Shown here: piece after piece, positions 9,032-16,428 of the stretch
How positions within the stretch are numbered: position 1 is the stretch's first letter
Layout of the letters: every line of letters begins with the position of its first letter
DNA from: Candidatus Niyogibacteria bacterium RIFCSPLOWO2_12_FULL_41_13
GTDB taxonomy: Bacteria > Patescibacteriota > Minisyncoccia > 2-12-FULL-41-13
Direction: 5' to 3'
NCBI GenBank assembly: GCA_001821615.1
Contig: MHMS01000004.1
Coordinates: 1,401 to 37,595 of the forward strand
Length of the DNA: 36,195 nt
The notes under the pieces: generated by a model
What the model was told of the DNA's origin: nothing
What the model saw: the letters and a program-made list of their open reading frames with translations, nothing else
The model's database searches: none
Position numbers and translations under genes: made by a program

Positions 9032-9173
9032 CCCAGTAAGACTAAATCGAATATTTCTTGCTAAATCCGCAAGTTGACATCCGATTATTATTGTATTTAA
9101 TTTTAATCTTGTAATAAAACATGTTTATACCACGCAAGAAACTGGATTTAGCATTCGATTTTGTCTTACTGGG
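9032..9173. mobile_element. MITE-like element copy 1 (142 bp), TIR CCCAGTAAGAC, TSD ATTA
   Basis: Imperfect TIRs CCCAGTAAGACTAAATCGAAT / CCCAGTAAGACAAAATCGAAT; flanked by ATTA on both sides. Confidence 0.88.
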
Positions 9174-9174
9174 A

Positions 9175-9414
9175 TTAGCTGATGAAGGTAAAAAAAGCCA
9201 AAATAAAAAACAGGATTCCGAGGATTATCGCGCCGTTGAACAAAATTTTTTCAATCCCGCGGCGCGACCTGTAAAATTCGCTCCCTCCTCCGAGAGCTTC
9301 GCCCAACCCGCTTCCCCGGCGCTGAAGCAAAATAAAAGCGATTAAAAGGGCGGAAACTCCGATTTGGAAATAAGGAAAGAGAGATTTTACCGATTCCATA
9401 TTAAAAGATAGCAA
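9175..9414 (-). CDS. secG: Preprotein translocase subunit SecG
   Basis: Two TM segments with LLQRRGSGLGEALGGGSEFYRSRRG signature. Confidence 0.85.
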   Translation of the reverse strand: MLSFNMESVKSLFPYFQIGVSALLIAFILLQRRGSGLGEALGGGSEFYRSRRGIEKILFNGAIILGILFFILAFFTFIS

Positions 9415-9435
9415 ATCTGATATAATAAATCAACG

Positions 9436-10059
9436 ATGCAAAGCGCCGCGACTTCAATTTTACTCCTTAATATCCTTATTAACGCGATGCTTTGGGGCTA
9501 TTTGATTTTCGGCCTTTATAATCTTTATCAAAAAAAAATTCTGCTGGCTTTCTGGGGTTTTCTCGCGAGCGGCGGAATGAGCGTTCCTTATTTGTTTTTC
9601 AACGCAAACAACATCAACGCGGCTTTTGATTTGGACAAAACGCGGCTTTTTATTGAAACATTGCTTTTCACGTGCCTTTTTTTGCAGACCGCCAATTACA
9701 CCTATAATATGGTTTATTTGAAAAAGCCGGTTTTTTGGACAAGCTGGCCAACTCACCTTTTAATTTCTTTTTTTATAGTGGTCATTTCTTTCGCGACTCT
9801 TATCGCGTTTTTTGACGGCAACGCTTTGTCTGCAAAAACCCAGCATTATTTCATTTTACCCGCTTTTTTCATTTTCCTTCTCGCAAGCTCCGTCTGGTCG
9901 CTTCAGCAAATAATAAGAGTCAGGGAGTTTAACGAGCATCATCTTACTGATTTTCAGGATGCCGTTATGGATTCAATTTCCGACATCTTGGGCGGCAGCG
10001 CCGCCGTTCTCTTTTTGGTTTATTACAGTGGTTTTGTCGTTTCCTTTATTGTAAAATAG
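9436..10059 (+). CDS. Hypothetical multi-pass membrane protein
   Basis: 207 aa, several hydrophobic TM segments; family not recognised. Confidence 0.7.
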   Translation: MQSAATSILLLNILINAMLWGYLIFGLYNLYQKKILLAFWGFLASGGMSVPYLFFNANNINAAFDLDKTRLFIETLLFTCLFLQTANYTYNMVYLKKPVFWTSWPTHLLISFFIVVISFATLIAFFDGNALSAKTQHYFILPAFFIFLLASSVWSLQQIIRVREFNEHHLTDFQDAVMDSISDILGGSAAVLFLVYYSGFVVSFIVK

Positions 10060-10131
10060 AGGAATTGGCTCGCGAAGGCGAGGGCAAGTCCCGAAGCCTG
10101 AGCGATTGCCAAACGCTCATATAAATTTAGC

Positions 10132-10677
10132 ATGAAAAGAATTTCAAAAAGATACAAAACAAGCGAAAAACTTTCGCCCTCTTATTATCACAAGCAAAAA
10201 ATTTCGCGCTGGGAATTTGAAGAATACGGGCCGGGCAAAAACGAAATAATTTTTTGCCCCAAAGGAGACGCCGTTTATTACCATAAATCTTGGCACCACG
10301 CGTTTGAAAATTACAAACACGCGAAAGAAACCAAAGAAGCGCGATTCGCTCTTTGTCCTTTCCACCAAATGGAAAACAGCTGCGTCTGGGAAGGAGAAGT
10401 AAGGATAAACGGCCTAAAAAAAGAAAAAATCGCGGAGGTTTTGTCTTTGGCGAAAAATTTCTCCCACCGCGCTTATCTCAAAGACCCGATGCACAGAATA
10501 ATAAAAATCCGGCAGGATAAAAATTCGCTTTCTATTTTTACTTCCGAAAACCAGCTTTCCGAACGGCTCGCGAAAAAAATTCATGAAACTTTCAAAAATT
10601 TGTTTTCAAAACCGATTCTTCACCGCGCCAAAGGGGGCGACCCGTTTCTGGTTATAATAGAGACCAAAAAAATTTAA
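10132..10677 (+). CDS. Hypothetical Cys/His-containing protein (possible zinc binding)
   Basis: FCPKGDAVYYHKSWHH ... CPFHQMENSCVWEG; family assignment uncertain. Confidence 0.6.
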   Translation: MKRISKRYKTSEKLSPSYYHKQKISRWEFEEYGPGKNEIIFCPKGDAVYYHKSWHHAFENYKHAKETKEARFALCPFHQMENSCVWEGEVRINGLKKEKIAEVLSLAKNFSHRAYLKDPMHRIIKIRQDKNSLSIFTSENQLSERLAKKIHETFKNLFSKPILHRAKGGDPFLVIIETKKI

Positions 10678-10693
10678 ATTTCGGTTTTTATGA

Positions 10694-10770
10694 ACCCCGT
10701 TAGAAGCTTAAAATCTATCAGCTATCATTATGATTTCCAAAGAGAACCATCTTAAAGCTTCTAACGGGGT
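10694..10770. repeat. 16-bp inverted repeat ACCCCGTTAGAAGCTT / AAGCTTCTAACGGGGT around the start codon at 10730
   Basis: Perfect arms 10694-10709 and 10755-10770; right arm lies inside the CDS. Confidence 0.85.
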
Positions 10771-12019
10771 GAAAATCGTCGCCGATTTCCACATTCATTC
10801 AAAATATTCTCGGGCGACTTCGCCGGATATGAACCTTGAAAATCTGAATATCTGGGCGAAGAAAAAAGGAATCAATGTTATGGGAACCGGGGACTTCACC
10901 CATCCTCTCTGGTTCAAAGAAATTCAAGAAAAATTGGAGCCGGCCGAGCCGGGATTGTTTGTTTTAAAAAACGACAAACAGGGAACGCGGTTTATTTTAA
11001 CGGTTGAAATTTCAAGCATCTACTCAAAAAACGGCAAGGTTAGGAGAATCCATAATTTGGTTTTTCTTCCTTCCTTTGAATCAGCCGAGAAATTCAACAA
11101 CCGGCTTTCTTTGAAAGGAAATTTAAAAGCCGACGGCCGGCCGATTCTCGGCCTTGACGCAAAAGAACTTTTGAAAATCGCGCTGAACGCCGACGAAAAA
11201 TCTTTTTTCGTGCCCGCGCACGCCTGGACGCCCTGGTTCTCAATATTCGGCTCAATGTCGGGATTTGATTCAATTGAGGAATGTTTTGACGAATTGTCGC
11301 CGAATATCCGCGCGATTGAAACGGGTTTGAGTTCCTCTCCGGAAATGAACTGGCGGCTTTCAAAATTGGACAAAATCGCGCTGATTTCAAACTCTGACAG
11401 CCATTCTCCGCAAAGAATCGGCCGGGAAGCCAATGTTTTTAATTGCGACCCCGACTACTTTTCAATTATTGAGGCGATTAAATCAAAAAATCCCGAGAAA
11501 TTTTTATACACAATAGAATTTTTTCCCGAAGAAGGAAAATATCATTTTGACGGACATCGAAATTGTAATATAAGATTTTCGCCAGAAGAAACAAAAAAAC
11601 ACAATGGCATTTGTCCTGTGTGCGGAAAACCAGTAACAGCGGGAGTGATGAATAGAATTAACAAATTAGCTGATCCAGAAAGACCCGATGGATTTCAATT
11701 GGAAAACGCCGCCATTCCCTGTAAAAAAACCGTTCCTCTTGATGAAATAATCGCCGATACTTTGGGTGTGGGAGCGAAATCAAAACGAGTTATGAAAGAA
11801 TACGACCTTTTGATTGAAAAAATCGGCGGAGAAATCAATATATTGATTGACGAACCAATTGAAAAAATTTCCGAAATCGCGGGGCCAAGAATCGCCGAGG
11901 CGATTTCGCGAGTCCGCCAAGGCAAACTTGTTATTCAGCCGGGCTATGACGGCGAATACGGCAAAATCAAGATTTTCCGGGAAAACGAGGAAATTGAAAC
12001 GCAAAAAAGTTTGTTTTAA
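10730..12019 (+). CDS. PHP-domain protein, endonuclease Q-like (YqxK / UvrD-associated PHP family)
   Basis: VADFHIHSKYSRATS, GTGDFTHP, VPAHAWTPWFSIFGSMSGFDS, NSDSHSP, zinc-site C...H..GICPVCGKPVTAGVMNRI. Confidence 0.82.
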   Translation: MISKENHLKASNGVKIVADFHIHSKYSRATSPDMNLENLNIWAKKKGINVMGTGDFTHPLWFKEIQEKLEPAEPGLFVLKNDKQGTRFILTVEISSIYSKNGKVRRIHNLVFLPSFESAEKFNNRLSLKGNLKADGRPILGLDAKELLKIALNADEKSFFVPAHAWTPWFSIFGSMSGFDSIEECFDELSPNIRAIETGLSSSPEMNWRLSKLDKIALISNSDSHSPQRIGREANVFNCDPDYFSIIEAIKSKNPEKFLYTIEFFPEEGKYHFDGHRNCNIRFSPEETKKHNGICPVCGKPVTAGVMNRINKLADPERPDGFQLENAAIPCKKTVPLDEIIADTLGVGAKSKRVMKEYDLLIEKIGGEINILIDEPIEKISEIAGPRIAEAISRVRQGKLVIQPGYDGEYGKIKIFRENEEIETQKSLF

Positions 12020-12023
12020 AAAA

Positions 12024-12052
12024 TTGACAAAAAAATATAAATTTGCTAAGCT
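12024..12052 (+). promoter_or_regulatory. Sigma70-like promoter of the 12098 small ORF
   Basis: TTGACA (12024-12029), 17-nt spacer, TAAGCT (12047-12052). Confidence 0.5.
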
Positions 12053-12097
12053 AAAAGTGGAAAAATTTTCTTTACTTTTTTAGACAGGAGGAAGATC

Positions 12098-12229
12098 GTG
12101 ATAATAAGAAGAGTTTTTCTAAAAATCGCGGCACCTATTATTGTCCTAATACTTATTATCATCACCGCCATACTGTATCCATTTTTTTCGCTCCTTGATA
12201 TTATACAACCTCGCCATTGCAAGTCCTGA
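12098..12229 (+). CDS. Small membrane protein (43 aa, GTG start)
   Basis: Strong RBS CAGGAGGAAGATC-GTG; VIIRRVFLKIAAPIIVLILIIITAILYPFFSLLDIIQPRHCKS*; terminator follows. Absent from the ORF track. Confidence 0.6.
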   Translation: MIIRRVFLKIAAPIIVLILIIITAILYPFFSLLDIIQPRHCKS

Positions 12230-12252
12230 GCCGATTTTTCCGGCTCTTTTTT
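12228..12252 (+). terminator. Rho-independent terminator GAGCCG-atttttc-CGGCTC-TTTTTT
   Basis: 6-bp stem plus T-run, between convergent genes. Confidence 0.7.
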
Positions 12253-12823
12253 ATTTTATTGGCAAAAGATAAGGAAGTCCTGAAAAACCAAAAGTCGCCC
12301 GAAGGGCTTCCACAATCGCAAACATGCCAACCATCGCGAATAAAGCGATAATGCCCCAGACAATGTGCTTTTTGCCGGATTTTATTTTATCTTCATCGCC
12401 GGACCCGGAAGCAAATACAAATTCAACCATTCCCCAAAGAAAAACCACAGTGCCTAAAATAAACATCAGGCCGATTAAGGGCGAAATAATAAAAGAGTGC
12501 GCTTTCTCTATAATTCTGAAAAATTCGCCTCGCGGCGAATCAGCGGGATAAACAATTGTTCCTCCCCCGCTCGCCCACCAAGGCAAACCGCCTAATCCAA
12601 AAGTTGAAATTAACACTCTGACAATTCCCCAAACCGCCACCATTGAGAAAAGTCCGATTATTCCCCAAACAATGTAAGTTTTGAAAGTTTTTCTTTTTTC
12701 TTCGTCGTCAGCGGCAAAAACATAATTAATCGCTCCCCAAAGAAAAACAATGGTTGCCAATCCCATTAAAATCGGGATGATTCCGGAAAGTATGGCTCGC
12801 AAAGTCCCGGTTATTATATCCAT
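12251..12823 (-). CDS. T4SS-pilin-like small membrane protein, two fused repeats
   Basis: Repeats of ATIVFLWGAINYVFAADDEEKRKTFKTYIVWGIIGLFSMVAVWGIVRVLISTFG and a second related unit. Confidence 0.75.
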   Translation of the reverse strand: MDIITGTLRAILSGIIPILMGLATIVFLWGAINYVFAADDEEKRKTFKTYIVWGIIGLFSMVAVWGIVRVLISTFGLGGLPWWASGGGTIVYPADSPRGEFFRIIEKAHSFIISPLIGLMFILGTVVFLWGMVEFVFASGSGDEDKIKSGKKHIVWGIIALFAMVGMFAIVEALRATFGFSGLPYLLPIK

Positions 12824-12841
12824 TTGATTTTTATATTCGCA

Positions 12842-13159
12842 TTATGGTCGGGTAAAAAAATCCTGAATAATAAAAATAATACTCTTAACTGAGAGCATAA
12901 TGAACATTCCGATAAGTCCCCAAACGAGGTTTTTTTTCCCGGCTCCAATCCCCTCTTCGTCTCCGCTTCCGCTCGCTTTTATAAAATTCACCGCTCCCCA
13001 AAGAAAAACCAAAGTCGCCAAAACAAGCAAAAACAAGATTATGGGATTAATAATAAGGGCGATTATATTGTTAATAAGCCCGTAAAAATCATTCTGGGCA
13101 AAAACCGGCCGCGTCAAACCAAATAACAAAACGGCCGGCAAAAAATAAAGAAAACGCAT
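12842..13159 (-). CDS. T4SS-pilin-like small membrane protein
   Basis: Start at MRFLYFLPAVLLFGLTRPVFA (signal-peptide-like); ATLVFLWGAVNFIKASGSGDEEGIGAGKKNLVWGLIGMFIML. Confidence 0.75.
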   Translation of the reverse strand: MRFLYFLPAVLLFGLTRPVFAQNDFYGLINNIIALIINPIILFLLVLATLVFLWGAVNFIKASGSGDEEGIGAGKKNLVWGLIGMFIMLSVKSIIFIIQDFFTRP

Positions 13160-13184
13160 ATTTTTTTTTAAACGCCTTAAGGGG

Positions 13185-13523
13185 TTAAAACGCGCCGGGC
13201 GAAATCGGAATACCCTGTCCTCCCACGCCAAAAGTCACGACCAAAACCCTGACCAATCCCCAAACCGCGACCATCGCAAACAAACCGATTAAACCCCAAA
13301 TCATATACCATTTGGCGTCAGCTCTTTTTTCTTCGTCCGCTCCGGATGTAACATAACTGATTACGCCGTAAAGAAACACAATAGTCGCAAGTGTCATCAA
13401 AATCGGAATAATTTGGTTAAAAATCGCCTGAAAAATAGTTAAAATACTGAAAACAGTCTGGCCTGCGGCAATCATAGGCAGAAAAAGAGCGGAAATCACG
13501 AATAAATCTTTGAAATGTTTCAT
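13185..13523 (-). CDS. T4SS-pilin-like small membrane protein
   Basis: LMTLATIVFLYGVISYVTSGADEEKRADAKWYMIWGLIGLFAMVAVWGLVRVLVVTFG. Confidence 0.75.
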   Translation of the reverse strand: MKHFKDLFVISALFLPMIAAGQTVFSILTIFQAIFNQIIPILMTLATIVFLYGVISYVTSGADEEKRADAKWYMIWGLIGLFAMVAVWGLVRVLVVTFGVGGQGIPISPGAF

Positions 13524-13583
13524 TATTCTTATTTTTTTATTTTACTAAATTTAAAATAATCGACCTATTAATTAATTTTTATA

Positions 13584-13937
13584 TTACAATTTTTCAACTA
13601 AATCAACAATCGCTGTCGCTAAAACCTTAGAACCAAGCAGAACAGCCGCGCCAATCATCGTCCAGTAAAAAGTGGTTTTGGCTGTTTCCAGTTTTTTCTC
13701 GTCTCCTCCGGCGGTCACAAACATAAATCCGGCGTAAATAATAAAAATTCCAACCAAGGGAACGCCTGCTTTTATTATTATATCAGCCAAACCTTGGACT
13801 AATTTGGCAAAAGTCTTGGCTTCTATGGGATTTTCAAGCTCGGTGGCGCCAATAGCCGCGTCAACAACCGTTCCTCCTGTTATTATAATAATAGAGATTA
13901 TGATTGCAAAAAACAAGATTTTGGGTATAGACTTCAT
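13584..13937 (-). CDS. T4SS-pilin / TrbC-VirB2-like small membrane protein
   Basis: GVPLVGIFIIYAGFMFVTAGGDEKKLETAKTTFYWTMIGAAVLLGSKVLATAI. Confidence 0.72.
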   Translation of the reverse strand: MKSIPKILFFAIIISIIIITGGTVVDAAIGATELENPIEAKTFAKLVQGLADIIIKAGVPLVGIFIIYAGFMFVTAGGDEKKLETAKTTFYWTMIGAAVLLGSKVLATAIVDLVEKL

Positions 13938-14084
13938 AAGATTAGCGATTAGCCGTTAGCTTATAGCTTTTAGGGCTATTTTAACATTTTTAATCAAAAC
14001 CTACAAGCTAATCAGCGATTAGCTTTTAGCGATTAGCTTTTAGGCAATTCCTAACAGCTAACAGCTATAAGCTAAAAGCTATTT

Positions 14085-14522
14085 TTATTGACATCCGGGA
14101 AATTTCTCCCAAGCCCATTTTATATCGTTTGCGCCCTTGAAGTCCGGATTAGCGATACTCTGAATAATAGTATTAACAATCAGCCAGGCGGCAAAAGCGA
14201 TGAAAATTCCGATAACAGTTGACCAAAGCACTGATTTTCCTTTTTCAAGCTGACTTTCCGAGCCGCCGGCAAACAAAATCATAATTCCTCCGGCCAAAAA
14301 TCCCAAAATAGCCAAAGGCAGAAGAAGACTCTTTAAAATAAAATGAATAATATTGCTGATAAGCTGGAATAAATGGCAAAGAGTGCAAGGATTTTCACCT
14401 GGCCCGCCGCAAGGCACTAAGCCAGCGGCGTAGGTAAAAAAAGGAAACAGAGAAATTAATAAAATTAAAAAAATAAGCGGAATGTATTTGCCATTTGCGA
14501 TTTGCGATTTGCGATTTATCAT
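14085..14522 (-). CDS. T4SS-pilin-like small membrane protein with Cys-rich segment
   Basis: CGGPGENPCTLCHLFQLISNIIHFILKSLLLPLAILGFLAGGIMILFAGGSESQLEKGKSVLWSTVIGIFIAFAAWLIVNTII. Confidence 0.72.
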   Translation of the reverse strand: MINRKSQIANGKYIPLIFLILLISLFPFFTYAAGLVPCGGPGENPCTLCHLFQLISNIIHFILKSLLLPLAILGFLAGGIMILFAGGSESQLEKGKSVLWSTVIGIFIAFAAWLIVNTIIQSIANPDFKGANDIKWAWEKFPGCQ

Positions 14523-15817
14523 AAATTCGGCTGGATGAACGGCCCCAATAATGATTTTAATTTTTCTCCGGCGTCGCGAACAAGCTCTTCAATTCCTTTT
14601 TTTTCCGAAGCCGCGCCCTCATTCATATCTTTGAATATAAGATATGTTTTTTCGGGTTCCGGGTCAATCCAAACGCGGCTTATCAGGGCCGATTGCCTGA
14701 ATATCTCCATCGTCGGATCGGAAACCGGAAAAGCGAGAAGACTGTTTAAAACAGAGGGAGTAAAAAATTCTTCCTGAAGAGATTTTTGGGCTTCAGGGCT
14801 TATCAAATAATTAATGAGATTAAAATCAAATTTTTTATCAACGCTTAATTTTGAAACAGCGAGAGCTTCAATTTTGGCGTAAGTTATTTTAGTTTTGGCG
14901 CCGCGAACTTGAGGAACGAGCGCGGCGTCAAAATTCAAGTAGGGGTTTTTTTCTTTGAACTCGCGGTATTCGGAAGCAAAACCGAAATACATCGCCAGCT
15001 TCCCCTGCAAGAAAAACTCTTTATCCAGGGGAAGATTTTTTGCCCAGCTGAAAGTTTTTTTTCTTGAATCCCTGAATTGGTTGAAAAAACGGACGGCTGA
15101 TTCGGCGCTCTCCAACTTGACTTCAAGAGTTTCGCGCTTAACAATCGGACTTCCGCCCTGCAAAATCAAAAGCGAAATAATGTCTTTGGCGCGCAAAACA
15201 TTGCTAAATTCTCCGAGAGCCGAACCCGATTGCAAAATATTTTTGTTGGAATCGATTTTTGTAAGCGCCTGGCTATAAGTTAAAAACTCGTCCCAAGTTT
15301 GAGGAGGACGCGAGAACCCGTCGTTTCCGAACAAATCCCGATTCCAATAAAGAACCACCGGGTCTATAAAAAGAGGGAAGCCCAAAATGCCGCTTTTTGA
15401 AAGAAAAATCTCCCCCGCCCCCAAAAAAGAATCTTTGAATTTTCTTAAATTAAACGCTTCAAAAGGAATTTCAAAAATTTTATCCTTGAATTTTAAAATC
15501 CTTTCTTGATTTAAAGCGAAAATATCCGGGCCGGAATTGCTCGCCAAACCGTCAATAATTTCGGAGTAATAACTCTGGTTCTCTTTCTCCTCGTAAATGA
15601 GCTTTAAACCGGAGTTCATCCGCCGGTATCCCTCAAGCGCGAAATCCATTTTTGCCCGAGGATAAGGCGCCCAGAATTTAATTTCGCTTCCTTTGCCGGA
15701 TTTTTGATTTAATCCTGGTCCGGCTCCGGAAAAAATTAAAACCGCGGCAATGGTCGCTAAAATAAAAATCGGAATTAAAATCAGCTGAACTTTGTTCATA
15801 AAAAAATTAAAAATCAA
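14519..15817 (-). CDS. Extracellular solute-binding protein (family 1, sugar-type)
   Basis: Signal anchor; EIKFWAPYPRAKMDFALEGYRRMNSGLKLIYEE...GPDIFALNQ...LYWNRDLFGNDGFSRPPQTWDEFL. Confidence 0.82.
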   Translation of the reverse strand: MIFNFFMNKVQLILIPIFILATIAAVLIFSGAGPGLNQKSGKGSEIKFWAPYPRAKMDFALEGYRRMNSGLKLIYEEKENQSYYSEIIDGLASNSGPDIFALNQERILKFKDKIFEIPFEAFNLRKFKDSFLGAGEIFLSKSGILGFPLFIDPVVLYWNRDLFGNDGFSRPPQTWDEFLTYSQALTKIDSNKNILQSGSALGEFSNVLRAKDIISLLILQGGSPIVKRETLEVKLESAESAVRFFNQFRDSRKKTFSWAKNLPLDKEFFLQGKLAMYFGFASEYREFKEKNPYLNFDAALVPQVRGAKTKITYAKIEALAVSKLSVDKKFDFNLINYLISPEAQKSLQEEFFTPSVLNSLLAFPVSDPTMEIFRQSALISRVWIDPEPEKTYLIFKDMNEGAASEKKGIEELVRDAGEKLKSLLGPFIQPNL

Positions 15818-15896
15818 ATATCAAAAATATAGATTAAAAATTTTGAATTTTAAATTTTGATTTGCCATTTTGCATTTTGATTTTTAATTTTTGATT

Positions 15897-16421
15897 TTAT
15901 TTCCTGAACACCAGCCCATAATGGTATTCCCCGGCGTAAACTTCTTTGTCCAATTTGAATCCGTTTTCCAAAAACAGATTTCTCGTTTCTTCCGAAGAAA
16001 GACGATGCTCCGCCGGAGGGCCGATTTTAGGCGCGTTTTTTTCCCATTCCGCCACCGCGACTTTGCCATTCGGTTTTAAAATCCGCCGCGCTTCGTCAAG
16101 CAGATTTTTTTTGTTTTCAATCTGAAACAAAACGCTTGAGATTAAAATAAAATCAATTGAATCTTCTTTAAGCCGGGTTGAATTGGCTTTTTCAAGGTCT
16201 GCCCAAACCGTTTCAATATTCAACAAATGATTCAGCCGCGATTTTGAACGGACCATTTCAAGCATATTTTTCTGAATGTCAACGGCGTAAACTTTGCCTC
16301 CCTCGCCGGCTTTTTTCGCCAGAGCAATCGCGTAAAATCCCGCGCCTGAACCGAAATCCGCGATTTTCATCCCCGGCTCAATATCCAAAGAATCAATTAT
16401 CTGGGTGGGGTCTATGAACAT
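15897..16421 (-). CDS. Class I SAM-dependent methyltransferase
   Basis: GMKIADFGSGAGFYAIALAKKAGEGGKVYAVDIQKNML; LLDEARRILKPNGKVAVAEW. Confidence 0.88.
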   Translation of the reverse strand: MFIDPTQIIDSLDIEPGMKIADFGSGAGFYAIALAKKAGEGGKVYAVDIQKNMLEMVRSKSRLNHLLNIETVWADLEKANSTRLKEDSIDFILISSVLFQIENKKNLLDEARRILKPNGKVAVAEWEKNAPKIGPPAEHRLSSEETRNLFLENGFKLDKEVYAGEYHYGLVFRK

Positions 16422-16428
16422 AAAAATT

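Noticed and set aside
13938-14084. Possible CRISPR array from repeated GATTAGCTTTTAGC units
   Set aside because: Units are short, irregular and lack uniform spacers; no cas genes in the window.
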